Notes: generated by a model not told the origin, from the sequence alone. Shown: positions 17,202 to 26,046, counted from the first letter of the stretch. The stretch: 64,000 nt of DNA from Corynebacterium sp. HMSC04H06 (GCF_001815935.1 NZ_KV823417.1:1-64000); one strand, 5' to 3'. Program-made: numbers and translations.

Positions 17202-20200
17202 ATGGCTAATACACACAAGGACCCGCAAGAACCGCGCGAGGCGCGCGACAACTCTCCCGCTGCGCCCAGCCGCGACGATCTGTACGCCCGCCTGGCTAAT
17301 GTGCGCAGCGCCGACGAGTACTCGTTCCGGCGCCGCCTGAAAAAGGCGCGCTCCCCGCACGCGCTTTCGGCGATCTCCGCCGACATCGACGCCGCCGAAG
17401 AGCGCGTGCGTGGCATCGACCGCCTCGTGCCGGAGATCGTTTACCCGGACAGCCTGCCGGTCAGCGCCCGCCGGGACGACATCGCGGAGGCAATCGACAA
17501 CAACCAGGTGGTCATCATCGCCGGCGAGACCGGCTCCGGTAAGACCACGCAGATCCCGAAGATCTGCCTTGAGCTGGGGCGCGGCCGCCGCGGACTGATC
17601 GGCCACACGCAGCCGCGGCGCCTGGCAGCCCGCACGGTCGCCGAGCGTATCGCAGACGAACTCGGCCAGAAGATCGGGCAGACCGTCGGCTACGCCATCC
17701 GCTTCGACGACCAGGTCTCCAAGTCCACGGCCGTCAAGCTCATGACGGACGGTATCCTGCTCGCGGAGATGCAGCGCGACCGCTTCCTTAACGCCTACGA
17801 CACCATCATTATCGACGAGGCCCACGAGCGCTCGCTGAACATCGACTTCCTGCTGGGCTACCTCAAACGGCTGCTACCCAAGCGCCCGGATCTTAAGGTG
17901 ATTATCACCTCGGCGACCATCGATCCCGAGCGCTTCGCCCAGCACTTCGCCAGCCCGGAAGGCCCCGCGCCCATCATCGAGGTCTCCGGCCGCACCTACC
18001 CCGTCGAGATCCGCTACCGACCCCTGGAATTCGAGGCCGGCGGCAAGGTGGTCGACCAGGATCCGCTGGACGGGCTCGTCGAAGCCCTGACCGAGCTCAT
18101 GGCCGAGGGTGACGGCGATATCTTGTGCTTCTTCCCCGGCGAGCGCGACATCCGCGACGCCATGGAGGTCATCGAGGCTAAGAAGTGGAAGGGCGTGGAG
18201 GTCACTCCCCTCTTCGGCCGCCTGTCCAACCAGGAGCAGCACCGGGTCTTTAGCCCGCACTCGGGGCGGCGGATCGTGCTCTCTACCAATATTGCCGAGA
18301 CCTCCCTGACGGTACCCGGCATCCGCTACGTCGTGGACACTGGCACCGCGCGTATCTCGCGCTACTCCACGCGCACCAAGGTCCAGCGCCTTCCTATCGA
18401 ACCCATCTCGCAGGCCAGCGCGAACCAACGCTCCGGCCGCTGCGGACGTGTAGCCGACGGCATCGCCATCCGCCTCTACTCGGAGCAGGACTTTTTATCC
18501 CGCCCAGAGTTCACCGACCCGGAAATCCTGCGCACCAACCTGGCCAGCGTCATCCTGCAGATGATTTCCCTGCGGCTGGGCGATATCTCCCGCTTCCCCT
18601 TCGTGCAGCCACCGGCGGACAAGGCGGTGCGCGACGGCATCGCCCTGCTCAACGAGCTGGGTGCGTTGGGTACGGCCGACAAGAACGGGCTGCCCACGCT
18701 GACCAAGACCGGCGCCACGCTCGCGCGCATCCCGGTGGATCCGCGCATGGCGCGGATGCTGGTGGAAGCCCACAAGCTGGGCTGCCTGCACGACGTCATC
18801 ATCATCGTTGCGGCCATGACCATCCAGGACGTACGCGAACGCCCCCTGGAAAAGCAGGCCCAGGCGGACCAGGCGCACGCGCGGTTTAAGGACAAGACCT
18901 CGGATTTCTTAAGCCAGCTCAAGCTGTGGGACTACATTAAAGACTCCCGCAACGAAAAGTCCGGCAATGCCTTCCGCAAGCAGATGAAGGCGGAGTTCCT
19001 GCACTACATGCGCATCCGCGAGTGGTTCGACCTGGTGCGTCAGCTGCGCGAGGTCGCCAAGCAGCTCAAGTGGACCGCCCAGGAATCCGGCAAGCGTGCC
19101 GATGCCGCCATCCACCAGGCGCTCCTGTCGGGCCTGCTGTCCAATATCGGCGCCCGAGACGGCAACTCCAAGGAGTTCCACGGCGCCCGCAACACGCGCT
19201 TTATGGTCTTCCCCGGCTCCGCGCTGGCGAAGAAGCCGCCGGAGTTCGTCATGGCCGCCGAGCTGGTGGAGACCTCCCGGCTGTGGGCGCGCGATGTCGC
19301 CCAGATCGATCCCGCCTGGGTAGAGCGCCTGGCCGCCGGCCTGCTCAAGCACAGCTACTCCGACCCGGTCTGGTCGAGTAAGCGGGCCACCACCATGGTC
19401 AAGCAGAAGTCGACGCTCTACGGCGTGCCGGTGGTCCACGACCGCTCCGTGCCCTACCACCGCGTCGACCAAGCCGCGGCCCGGGACTTGTTCATACGCC
19501 ACGCTCTCATCGGCGGCGAGTGGAATACCCACCATTCCTTCTTCCACGACAATGTCGCCAAACTCGACAAAGCGGCCGAGTACGAGGACAAGGCGCGCCG
19601 GCGCGGCCTGGTCGCGGACGAGGACACCCTCTTCGCCTTCTACGACGAGCGCCTGCCCGCCAATATCACCAGCGGCAAGTACTTCGACTCCTGGTGGAAG
19701 AAGGAGCGCCACGCCCACCCCGCGCTGCTGGACTTCGATCCGGAGGCGCTGGTTAACGACGCCGATAACCGCGTGACCGAGGCGGACTTCCCCGATACCT
19801 GGCGCGCCGGTTCCATGGAGCTGGACCTGTCGTACCACTTCAGCCCCGGCGATCCCCTGGACGGCGTGACCATCCAGGTCCCCGTGCCCATGCTGGCCGG
19901 GCTGGAGACCACCGGCTTCGACTGGCTGGTACCGGGCCTGCGCCTGGAGCTAGTCACGGAGCTCATCCGCAGCCTGCCGAAGGCCCTGCGCCGCACGGTG
20001 GTGCCTGCCCCGGAGTTCGCCGAGCGCGCCCTGGACAAGCTGGTCCCTTACGCCGGGCCCATTACCGAACAGCTCGCCGATGTTCTGCGGGAGCTGGGCG
20101 GCCAGGGCATCAACGCCGTGGATTTCCGCCCGCAGTCGCTGCCCGACCACCTGCGCATGAACTACGCGGCCATCGACAAGCGGGGAAAGATTATCGACTC

Positions 20201-21140
20201 CGACCGCGATCTTTCCGCGCTGGTCCATCGCCAGGCCGGTTCGATTAAGTCCTCGGTCTCGAAGGTCAGCCGCATCTCGGAGTCCGGGGCGGTCAAGGAA
20301 TGGCGCTCGGATAATCTGGGCTCCATCGACGACGAGGTCCGCACTACGGTAGACGGCCACGAGGTCACCGCCTACCCCGCGCTGGTCGCCACGAAGGACG
20401 GCGTCGAGGTCAAGGCGCACCCCACCAAGGCCGCGGCCGATGCCGCCATGCTGACCACCACGCTGACCTTGCTCATGCGGGAGATCACCGTCAACCCGCG
20501 CCCCATGGTCAAGGGCCTGCCCTTGCAGCAGCGCGTGGCCATCGACAACTACCCGCACGGCGGGGCCGACGGCCTGGTCTCCGACGCCCGCGTGGCAGCC
20601 CTCCGCGATCTTCTACTGGAAGCCGGCGGCCCGGTGCGCTCCCCAGAGGAATTCGACCAGTTGCGCAAGAAGATCGCCCCGGCGGTTCCCGGGCGCGTGC
20701 GGCAGATGGTCGTCGCTATCGCCCCGGGCCTAGTCGAATACGGCCGCATCACCGACGAGCTCAACAAGTGGACCGGCCCGGCCATCGACGACATCCGCGC
20801 CCAGCTGGATTTCCTGCTTCCGGCGCAAGCAATCACGAAAAACGGCATCGAGCACCTGCGGCACCTGCCGCGCTACCTGCAAGCCGTGCGCATCCGGCTG
20901 GAGGAGATGAACCTAGATCCGGACAAGGACGCGGACCGCCAAGCCGAGGTCGATGAGGCCAAGGCCTACCTCAACAATCGCCTGCGCTCCCTGCCGGCCG
21001 GCCGCGCGAAGACCAAAGCGGTGCGCGATATCTACTGGATGATCGAGGAGCTCCGGGTTTCCCTGTTCGCCCAGCGCCTCGGCACCGCGCACGCGGTCTC
21101 CCTGCGGCGCATCCAAAAGGCGGTCGACAAGCTGGCCTAG
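17202..21140 (+). CDS. hrpA: ATP-dependent RNA helicase HrpA
   Basis: A 1312-residue DEAH-box helicase of full HrpA length. Walker A is GETGSGKTT at about residues 108-116, motif II is DEAH at about 205-208, SAT (motif III) is in ITSATIDPERF, and motif VI is QRSGRCGRV. HA2 and OB-fold domains follow, then the long HrpA-specific C-terminal region (DUF3418). E. coli HrpA processes mRNA and rescues stalled ribosomes; a similar role is expected. TAGAAT (17184-17189) is a likely -10 box. The gene ends 15 nt from the converging nrdR stop with no terminator between them. Confidence 0.93.
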   Translation: MANTHKDPQEPREARDNSPAAPSRDDLYARLANVRSADEYSFRRRLKKARSPHALSAISADIDAAEERVRGIDRLVPEIVYPDSLPVSARRDDIAEAIDNNQVVIIAGETGSGKTTQIPKICLELGRGRRGLIGHTQPRRLAARTVAERIADELGQKIGQTVGYAIRFDDQVSKSTAVKLMTDGILLAEMQRDRFLNAYDTIIIDEAHERSLNIDFLLGYLKRLLPKRPDLKVIITSATIDPERFAQHFASPEGPAPIIEVSGRTYPVEIRYRPLEFEAGGKVVDQDPLDGLVEALTELMAEGDGDILCFFPGERDIRDAMEVIEAKKWKGVEVTPLFGRLSNQEQHRVFSPHSGRRIVLSTNIAETSLTVPGIRYVVDTGTARISRYSTRTKVQRLPIEPISQASANQRSGRCGRVADGIAIRLYSEQDFLSRPEFTDPEILRTNLASVILQMISLRLGDISRFPFVQPPADKAVRDGIALLNELGALGTADKNGLPTLTKTGATLARIPVDPRMARMLVEAHKLGCLHDVIIIVAAMTIQDVRERPLEKQAQADQAHARFKDKTSDFLSQLKLWDYIKDSRNEKSGNAFRKQMKAEFLHYMRIREWFDLVRQLREVAKQLKWTAQESGKRADAAIHQALLSGLLSNIGARDGNSKEFHGARNTRFMVFPGSALAKKPPEFVMAAELVETSRLWARDVAQIDPAWVERLAAGLLKHSYSDPVWSSKRATTMVKQKSTLYGVPVVHDRSVPYHRVDQAAARDLFIRHALIGGEWNTHHSFFHDNVAKLDKAAEYEDKARRRGLVADEDTLFAFYDERLPANITSGKYFDSWWKKERHAHPALLDFDPEALVNDADNRVTEADFPDTWRAGSMELDLSYHFSPGDPLDGVTIQVPVPMLAGLETTGFDWLVPGLRLELVTELIRSLPKALRRTVVPAPEFAERALDKLVPYAGPITEQLADVLRELGGQGINAVDFRPQSLPDHLRMNYAAIDKRGKIIDSDRDLSALVHRQAGSIKSSVSKVSRISESGAVKEWRSDNLGSIDDEVRTTVDGHEVTAYPALVATKDGVEVKAHPTKAAADAAMLTTTLTLLMREITVNPRPMVKGLPLQQRVAIDNYPHGGADGLVSDARVAALRDLLLEAGGPVRSPEEFDQLRKKIAPAVPGRVRQMVVAIAPGLVEYGRITDELNKWTGPAIDDIRAQLDFLLPAQAITKNGIEHLRHLPRYLQAVRIRLEEMNLDPDKDADRQAEVDEAKAYLNNRLRSLPAGRAKTKAVRDIYWMIEELRVSLFAQRLGTAHAVSLRRIQKAVDKLA

Positions 21141-21155
21141 CGCCGCAGCGGGAGC

Positions 21156-21614
21156 CTAAAAACTGGTGCGGTCGCGCCGCTTCATCAGGCGGATCTCCGA
21201 CTCGAAGTCGTCCGCACTGTCGAAGGACTTATACACGGAGGCAAAGCGCAGGTACGCCACCTCATCGAGGTCGCGCAGCGGGTCGAGGATGGCCAGGCCA
21301 ATATCGTTGGCATTGATCTGGGAGCTGCCATGGCTGCGCACGGTCTCCTCCACCTCCTGGGCCAGGCGCTTCAGCGCGTCATCCGAAACGTCGCGGCCCT
21401 GGCAGGCGCGCCGCACGCCACGGATCAGCTTGTCACGACTGAAGGGCTCGGACAGCCCATTGCGCTTGACCACGGACAGCACCGCCTTCTCGACCGTGGT
21501 GAAACGGCCCCGGCACGAAGAACACTCGCGCCGACGGCGGATGGACGTGCCCGCGTCAACGACGCGGGAATCAATAACGCGTGACTGCTCGTGGTGACAA
21601 AATGGGCAATACAA
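21156..21614 (-). CDS. nrdR: Transcriptional repressor NrdR
   Basis: A 152-residue nucleotide-sensing repressor of ribonucleotide reductase genes. The N-terminal zinc ribbon is C3-P-F-C6 and C-S-S-C in [12 protein letters not shown]. The ATP-cone domain follows from about residue 46. The frame opens with TTG, giving MYCPFC, the normal position relative to the zinc ribbon; GGGGAG lies 9 nt upstream. This ribosome site borders a 9-bp inverted repeat (21618-21626 with 21701-21709). The gene lies downstream of divS on the same strand, as in C. glutamicum. Confidence 0.95.
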   Translation of the reverse strand: MYCPFCHHEQSRVIDSRVVDAGTSIRRRRECSSCRGRFTTVEKAVLSVVKRNGLSEPFSRDKLIRGVRRACQGRDVSDDALKRLAQEVEETVRSHGSSQINANDIGLAILDPLRDLDEVAYLRFASVYKSFDSADDFESEIRLMKRRDRTSF

Positions 21615-21617
21615 TGT

Positions 21618-21709
21618 GGCTCGCTCCCCGTATCTTTCTAGCTTTCCGACTCAATCCGCCAGAGCAGATTAAGCGGATGCGCTACCAGTCTACTGCGCCC
21701 GAGCGAGCC
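21618..21709 (-). promoter_or_regulatory. nrdR leader: possible folded RNA or promoter
   Basis: On the minus strand GGCTCGCTC and GAGCGAGCC (9 bp, perfect) enclose 74 nt. Inside, GGTAGCGCATCCGCTT closely resembles the D-arm and anticodon 5' stem of tRNA-Pro, and ATCCGC/GCGGAT pair around a 13-nt loop. There is no T-arm, so it is not a tRNA. The 3' arm includes the last bases of the nrdR Shine-Dalgarno GGGGAG. Alternatively TAGACT within it is a -10 box (with TTGAGG 15 nt upstream), in which case the 5' arm would not be transcribed. Confidence 0.3.
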
Positions 21710-21734
21710 TCAACCGGGCGGGCTAGCCCGTCTC

Positions 21735-22181
21735 CTAGTTCAGGGTGGCCTGTTGGGTCACGGCGCTGTCCGCCGTGCCCAAGGAACCGGCCGCATCCGC
21801 GCCGTCGACCAGGCCCATGCCCGCCGCCAACGTGCCCAGGAAGACGGCGAATCCGAACACAGCGCCGAGCGCGTAGTTGCCCTTCTGGCGCGCCTGCTCG
21901 GAGACCGCCCCACGTGGCTGCCCTGCGAAATCCTCAGCACTAAGCGCGGGCTGCGAACGACGGTCTGTTCGATTATCCAGCGTGAGCGTTCGAGAATAAC
22001 GATCGCCCACGCCAGCCGGTCCACCTCCCAGCCAACCGGCGCTGGGATTGCGGTTTTCGGAAACACGGACGGAAGGCTCCCACACCGCAGCCGCGGGGAC
22101 CACGGAAGGCGCGAGAGTACCGGAGCGGTAAGCTGCATATTCAGTGTCAGCAATACGGCGGTCGTCAAAGGCGAGAGTCAT
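21735..22181 (-). CDS. divS: DivS-like SOS cell division suppressor
   Basis: A 148-residue protein. Residues 1-95 are hydrophilic and probably cytoplasmic, one membrane helix lies at about residues 101-123 (LGAVFGFAVFLGTLAAGMGL), and a short Ala/Thr-rich tail follows. The identification rests on position (divergent from lexA, upstream of nrdR), size, single-pass topology and SOS boxes at the promoter, which is the arrangement of C. glutamicum divS. That protein halts division during DNA damage. No LysM domain is visible, unlike mycobacterial ChiZ. The ATG at 22181 has AAAGGAAGGA upstream and is preferred to the start 57 nt earlier. Confidence 0.7.
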   Translation of the reverse strand: MTLAFDDRRIADTEYAAYRSGTLAPSVVPAAAVWEPSVRVSENRNPSAGWLGGGPAGVGDRYSRTLTLDNRTDRRSQPALSAEDFAGQPRGAVSEQARQKGNYALGAVFGFAVFLGTLAAGMGLVDGADAAGSLGTADSAVTQQATLN

Positions 22182-22248
22182 AGTAATCCTTCCTTTCTTT
22201 GGTGCCACCGAGTCTAAATCTGGACCCCGACATGGCATCGGCTTTCCT

Positions 22249-22264
22249 TCGTCCGAATGTTCGA
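22249..22264. promoter_or_regulatory. SOS box 1 (divS side)
   Basis: TCGTCCGAATGTTCGA matches the actinobacterial LexA consensus TCGAACANNTGTTCGA at 11 of 14 defined positions, with a perfect TGTTCGA half. It lies just downstream of a minus-strand -10-like TATAAA (22283-22288), where LexA would block divS transcription. Confidence 0.65.
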
Positions 22265-22266
22265 AT

Positions 22267-22282
22267 TAGGTTCTGTGTTCGA
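22267..22282. promoter_or_regulatory. SOS half-site 2 (divS side)
   Basis: TAGGTTCTGTGTTCGA keeps a perfect TGTTCGA-like half (9 of 14 positions) and lies 18 bp from SOS box 1, next to the divS -10 region. It may support cooperative LexA binding. Confidence 0.4.
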
Positions 22283-22328
22283 TTTATAGCAGGCTCCCCA
22301 GAGTTTGTCTAGCGCGCGGGCGAAAGTC

Positions 22329-22344
22329 TCGAACATTTGTACTT
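22329..22344. promoter_or_regulatory. SOS box 3 (lexA side)
   Basis: TCGAACATTTGTACTT matches the LexA consensus at 11 of 14 defined positions, with a perfect TCGAACA half. TCGAAC also sits 17 nt upstream of TAGAAA, so it coincides with the probable lexA -35 element and implies autoregulation. Confidence 0.65.
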
Positions 22345-22437
22345 TTCATGCTAGAAATGAAGGTAGGAATTTACGCGGGCCCACAGTGCCTGTGACCGAC
22401 TATCCGACCTGCCAACCAACTTGGAGAGTTAAAGACC

Positions 22438-23142
22438 ATGGCCCGACCCAGCAAATCCTCACAGAAGCCCAGCCTGGACTCCTTGAGTGCCCGCCAGCGG
22501 CGCATCCTCGAGGTCATTCACGACGCCGTGCTCCTGCGCGGCTACCCGCCGAGCATCCGCGAGATCGGTGACGCGGCCGGCCTGCAGTCCACCTCCTCGG
22601 TGGCCTACCAGCTCAGGCAGCTGGAGGAAAAGGGCTTCCTGCGGCGCGATCCCAACAAGCCGCGCGCGGTCGATGTCCGCCACCTCAACACCGAAAAGGA
22701 AGACGCGAAGGCCGAGAAGGCCAGCAAGTCTGCCGAGCTCCCCCAGACCCCGCCGGACGCAGGCCAAGTCAGCTACATCCCCGTCGTCGGGCGCATTGCC
22801 GCCGGGACCCCCATTACGGCCGAAGAAAACATTGATACTTACTACCCCATGCCGGACGAGGTCGTCGGCGGCGGAGACCTCTACATGCTGCAGGTCGTCG
22901 GCGACTCCATGCGGGACGCCGGCATCCTCGACGGGGACTGGGTCATCGTCCGCTCGCAGTCCACGGCGGAGGAAGGCGATTTCGTCGCAGCCCTGCTGGA
23001 CGGCGAGGAGGCAACCGTCAAGGAATTCCACCGCGACTCCACCGGCGTCTGGCTGCTGCCGCACAATGACGCTTATTCCCCCATCAACGGGGACGAATCG
23101 GAAATCATGGGCAAGGTCGTCTCCGTGATGCGCAAGCTTTAA
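22438..23142 (+). CDS. lexA: SOS repressor LexA
   Basis: A 234-residue LexA. The N-terminal winged helix contains REIGDAAGLQSTSSVAYQL. After an acidic linker, the C-terminal S24 peptidase domain has the self-cleavage bond A122-G123 (IAAGTP), catalytic S157 (GDSMRD) and K195 (TVKEF). RecA filaments stimulate cleavage and induce the SOS genes, of which divS and recA in this window are likely members. The first ATG follows TTGGAGAG. The gene is followed by a possible RNA hairpin and a terminator before sugR. Confidence 0.97.
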   Translation: MARPSKSSQKPSLDSLSARQRRILEVIHDAVLLRGYPPSIREIGDAAGLQSTSSVAYQLRQLEEKGFLRRDPNKPRAVDVRHLNTEKEDAKAEKASKSAELPQTPPDAGQVSYIPVVGRIAAGTPITAEENIDTYYPMPDEVVGGGDLYMLQVVGDSMRDAGILDGDWVIVRSQSTAEEGDFVAALLDGEEATVKEFHRDSTGVWLLPHNDAYSPINGDESEIMGKVVSVMRKL

Positions 23143-23171
23143 TTCCCCGGAACTTCCCGCGTTATTCCCCC

Positions 23172-23251
23172 TTTCTGAGGTAATCGGGCATGCAAAGTCT
23201 CACGCCGCGTGTGTGATCCCTGGTCCGGTTTGCCCGATCTACCTCAAGAAA
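23172..23251 (+). ncRNA. Candidate structured RNA between lexA and sugR
   Basis: Two segments, 23172-23190 and 23231-23251, pair over 18 bp: UUUC/GAAA, one bulged A, UGAGGUA/UACCUCA, a small internal loop, then UCGGGCA/UGCCCGA. The 40-nt apical part can form a second hairpin (UCACGC with GUGUGA). A true terminator lies 10 nt beyond. This could be a small RNA, or the structured 3' UTR of lexA. No convincing separate promoter was found, and it matches no RNA family I recognise. Confidence 0.35.
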
Positions 23252-23260
23252 TACCCAAGC

Positions 23261-23290
23261 AACCCAAGAATCGGGCGCTTGGGTTTTTCT
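23261..23290 (+). terminator. Terminator upstream of sugR
   Basis: AACCCAAG (23261-23268) pairs with CTTGGGTT (23278-23285) around a 9-nt loop, followed by a run of T. It ends the lexA transcript or the candidate RNA before it. Confidence 0.9.
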
Positions 23291-23397
23291 GTTTGTGTTT
23301 GCCCACGCGGTTTTTCTGAGACAATTTGAGTAGACCCATTTCACCGTGTGCGCTGGCCCATCAGCGTGCGTACCCACGGACCGAGGAGAACTCCCCC

Positions 23398-24180
23398 ATG
23401 TATGCAGAAGAACGCCGTCGGCAGATTGCGTCCCTCACCGCCGTCGAGGGACGCGTCAATGTCACGGAACTCTCCCACAAATTCGACGTCACCGCAGAAA
23501 CCATTCGCCGCGACTTGGCCGTTCTGGACCGGGAGGGCGTGGTGCACCGGGTCCACGGCGGCGCGGTGGCCTCGCAGACCTTCCAGACCGCCGAGTTCAC
23601 CCTGGACACGCGCTCGCGCTCGGCCACCGGGGCAAAGTCCGCGATCGCCGAAGCTGCCCTCGAATTCCTCCCCGAGACCCCGGGCAGCATCTTCTTGGAC
23701 GCCGGCACCACCACGAACGCCTTAAGCGACCTGATTGCCGCCAGCCCGCTGGCCAACCAGCTGTCCATCGTGTCCAACAGCCTGCCCATTGCCCTGTCGC
23801 TGGCTAATAACGGTATCAAGGACGTCCAGCTGCTGGGCGGTACGGTGCGCGGCATTTCCCAGGCAGTAGTCGGCGACACCGCCCTGCGCACCATGGCGCT
23901 GCTGCGCGCCGACGTCGCCTTCATCGGCACCAACGCCCTGACCCTGGACCACGGCCTGTCCACGGCGGACGCACAGGAGGCGGCCATCAAGGCCGCGTTC
24001 GTCACCAACGCCCGCAAGGTCGTTGTCCTGTGCGACTCCTCCAAGCTGGGCAACGATTACTTGGTCAGCTTTGCCAAGATCTCCGACATCGACGTCGTCA
24101 TCACGGACTCGGCCGCGCCGCAAAGCTTCGTCGACGCGCTGCGCGAGCGCGAAATCACCGTCGTCACCGCCGACGCCTAA
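23398..24180 (+). CDS. sugR: DeoR-family sugar regulator SugR
   Basis: A 260-residue DeoR/GlpR-type repressor. The N-terminal helix-turn-helix reads VTELSHKFDVTAETIRRDLA at about residues 22-41 (family signature). The C-terminal DeoR sensor domain (ISQAVVGDTALRTM, DCSSKLGN-like CDSSKLGND) binds sugar phosphates in homologues. Its place directly after lexA and converging on ptsI corresponds to sugR in C. glutamicum, which represses PTS and glycolysis genes. FruR, a paralogue, would instead lie between ptsI and fruK, where there is no gene here. ATG at 23398 has GAGGAG upstream; earlier in-frame starts give an unrelated extension. Confidence 0.88.
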   Translation: MYAEERRRQIASLTAVEGRVNVTELSHKFDVTAETIRRDLAVLDREGVVHRVHGGAVASQTFQTAEFTLDTRSRSATGAKSAIAEAALEFLPETPGSIFLDAGTTTNALSDLIAASPLANQLSIVSNSLPIALSLANNGIKDVQLLGGTVRGISQAVVGDTALRTMALLRADVAFIGTNALTLDHGLSTADAQEAAIKAAFVTNARKVVVLCDSSKLGNDYLVSFAKISDIDVVITDSAAPQSFVDALREREITVVTADA

Positions 24181-24201
24181 GGCCCAGTCCCCAGATGCCG
24201 G

Positions 24202-24255
24202 ACACCCGGCGCAGGCCCCACTCTAAGCTGTGGGCTTGCGCCGGGTGTAGTTTTT
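24202..24255 (+). terminator. Terminator of sugR
   Basis: ACACCCGGCGCA pairs with TGCGCCGGGTGT, continued by GCCC/GGGC, then AGTTTTT. It lies between the converging sugR and ptsI genes. Confidence 0.9.
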
Positions 24256-24264
24256 CAGCGGCGT

Positions 24265-26046
24265 TTAGTTGTCTGCCGCGGGGCGGGAGAATTCCTCGAT
24301 GAGCTCGCGGACCTTCTCGCGGGCCTCGGAGGGGCCTTCGCAGGACACGGCCGCTGCTGCGATCTTCTGGCAGTCCTCAAGGCTGAGCTCAGACAGCTGC
24401 GCACCCACGCCGGCAACGGCGGTCGAGGCGGCCGACAGGGAGTTAACCCCCAGCCCGGTGAGCACCGCGGCGAGCATCGGGTCCGCGGCAGCCTCGCCGC
24501 AGACCCCTACGGGGACGTTGTTGTCGCTGCCGACCACGCAGGTGTGCTGGATAAGCCGTAGCACGGCCGGCTGCCACGGGTCGGTCAGGTACGCCAGCTG
24601 CGGCGACAGGCGGTCCGCGGCCATGGTGTACTGGGTCAGGTCGTTCGTGCCGATGGACACGAAATCGAGGTGCGGCATGATGGTATCTGCCATCAGGGCG
24701 GCGGCGGGGACCTCAATCATCGCGCCCGGGATTAGGTTGCGCTCTCGGCACAGGCCGGCGAACCAACGGGCCTCGTTCGCGGTAGCCACCATCGGCGCCA
24801 TGACCCAAGTCTGCGCGCCTTCCGGGCGCTGCTCGGCGGCTTGGGCGATGGCGTCGAGCTGCCGGGTCAGCAGCGACTCGTTGTCGCGGGCGATGCGCAG
24901 GCCGCGCACGCCCAGCGCCGGGTTCTCCTCATCGTCGAGGGTGGCGTAGCTAATCGGCTTGTCCGAGCCAGCGTCCAGGGTGCGCACGACGACCTTGCGG
25001 TCGCCGAAGGCGTTAAAAACCTTGGAGTAAATCTGCGCCTGCTCGTCGATGCTCGGCTCCTCCGAGGCGTTGAGGAAGGACAGCTCGGTGCGGTACAGGC
25101 CCACGCCCTCGGCCTGGGTGCCGGCCGCCAGCCGCGCGGCGTTGCCGTCGGCGACGTTGGCCAGCAACTGCACGCGGTAGCCGTCGCTGGTTTGCGCCGG
25201 GCCTTCCCACTGGGCGATCTTGGCGGCCTTGGCCTGGTACTCGGCCACGGCGGCCTGGGAGCTTTCGGAGTCCGCGCCGGTCTCGACCAGCCCGCGGGAA
25301 CCGTCCACGAACAGCCACTCCCCCGCGTTGAGCTCGCGCAGCTTCGCGCCCATGGCCACGATGCACGGGATGTCCAGCTGGCGTGCGATGATGGCGGTGT
25401 GGCTGGTGGGCCCGCCCAGCTCGGTCACCAGGGCTTTGATCCGGTCGATGTCCAACGTAGCGGTATCCGCCGGCGCTAGGTCGTCGGCCAGCAGCACGGC
25501 CTCGCCCTCGACGGAGGGCAGGCCCGGCTCGTCCTCGCCGCGCAGCTCCGCGATGACGCGGTCGCGGACGTCCTTCAGGTCCGTCGTGCGCTCGGCCATG
25601 ACGCCGCCGGCGGATTCGAACATCGAGACAAACTTATCCGTGGCAGCCACGACCGCGTATTCCACTCCGTTGCCGCCGCGCACGTTCTTGCGCACCGTCT
25701 TGTGCCAGCCCTTGTCCCGCGCCATCGAGGCGGTGGCCTTTAGAACCTCCGCCGCGTGCCCCTCGGCGCTTCCTGCACGCCCCTCGAGGCGCTGCGCGAC
25801 GGTTTCCGCGGCCTCCTGGAAGCGCGCAAACTCTGCCTCGCGCTGGTCTTCTGCGACGATGGCCTCGCCGGACTGCGGCAGCTGCGGGCGGGGGCGTACC
25901 CACACCGCGGGAGCGTAGGCGACGCCGGCCACCACACCGGTGCCCGCGATGGTGCCCCGCTGCCCGGATTTCGCTTGAGCCTCGGTAGCTTCAGCGCTCG
26001 TCGACCCGGTGGTGGCGGTGCTGCCAGTGTTGTCGGTGTTGGTCAT
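24265..26046 (-). CDS. ptsI: PTS enzyme I
   Basis: A 593-residue enzyme I, which takes phosphate from phosphoenolpyruvate and passes it to HPr. The N-terminal HPr-interacting helical domain is followed by the phosphohistidine site GGPTSHTAII (H216). The C-terminal PEP-binding barrel has the EI signature with DFVSIGTNDL, and C in GVCGEAA. The first 28 residues are a Thr/Ser/Ala-rich extension. The start has AGGGAGA upstream. It is transcribed away from fruK-ptsF-ptsH, with a structured leader (26155-26230). Confidence 0.96.
   Translation of the reverse strand: MTNTDNTGSTATTGSTSAEATEAQAKSGQRGTIAGTGVVAGVAYAPAVWVRPRPQLPQSGEAIVAEDQREAEFARFQEAAETVAQRLEGRAGSAEGHAAEVLKATASMARDKGWHKTVRKNVRGGNGVEYAVVAATDKFVSMFESAGGVMAERTTDLKDVRDRVIAELRGEDEPGLPSVEGEAVLLADDLAPADTATLDIDRIKALVTELGGPTSHTAIIARQLDIPCIVAMGAKLRELNAGEWLFVDGSRGLVETGADSESSQAAVAEYQAKAAKIAQWEGPAQTSDGYRVQLLANVADGNAARLAAGTQAEGVGLYRTELSFLNASEEPSIDEQAQIYSKVFNAFGDRKVVVRTLDAGSDKPISYATLDDEENPALGVRGLRIARDNESLLTRQLDAIAQAAEQRPEGAQTWVMAPMVATANEARWFAGLCRERNLIPGAMIEVPAAALMADTIMPHLDFVSIGTNDLTQYTMAADRLSPQLAYLTDPWQPAVLRLIQHTCVVGSDNNVPVGVCGEAAADPMLAAVLTGLGVNSLSAASTAVAGVGAQLSELSLEDCQKIAAAAVSCEGPSEAREKVRELIEEFSRPAADN

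Noticed and set aside
21618..21709. tRNA-Pro gene
   Set aside because: D-arm-like sequence is present, but the anticodon loop would be 13 nt and no T-arm (GGTTCGAATCC) exists.
23162..23377. 71-residue minus-strand protein between lexA and sugR
   Set aside because: Its frame runs through the terminator and long hairpin and shows no conserved features.
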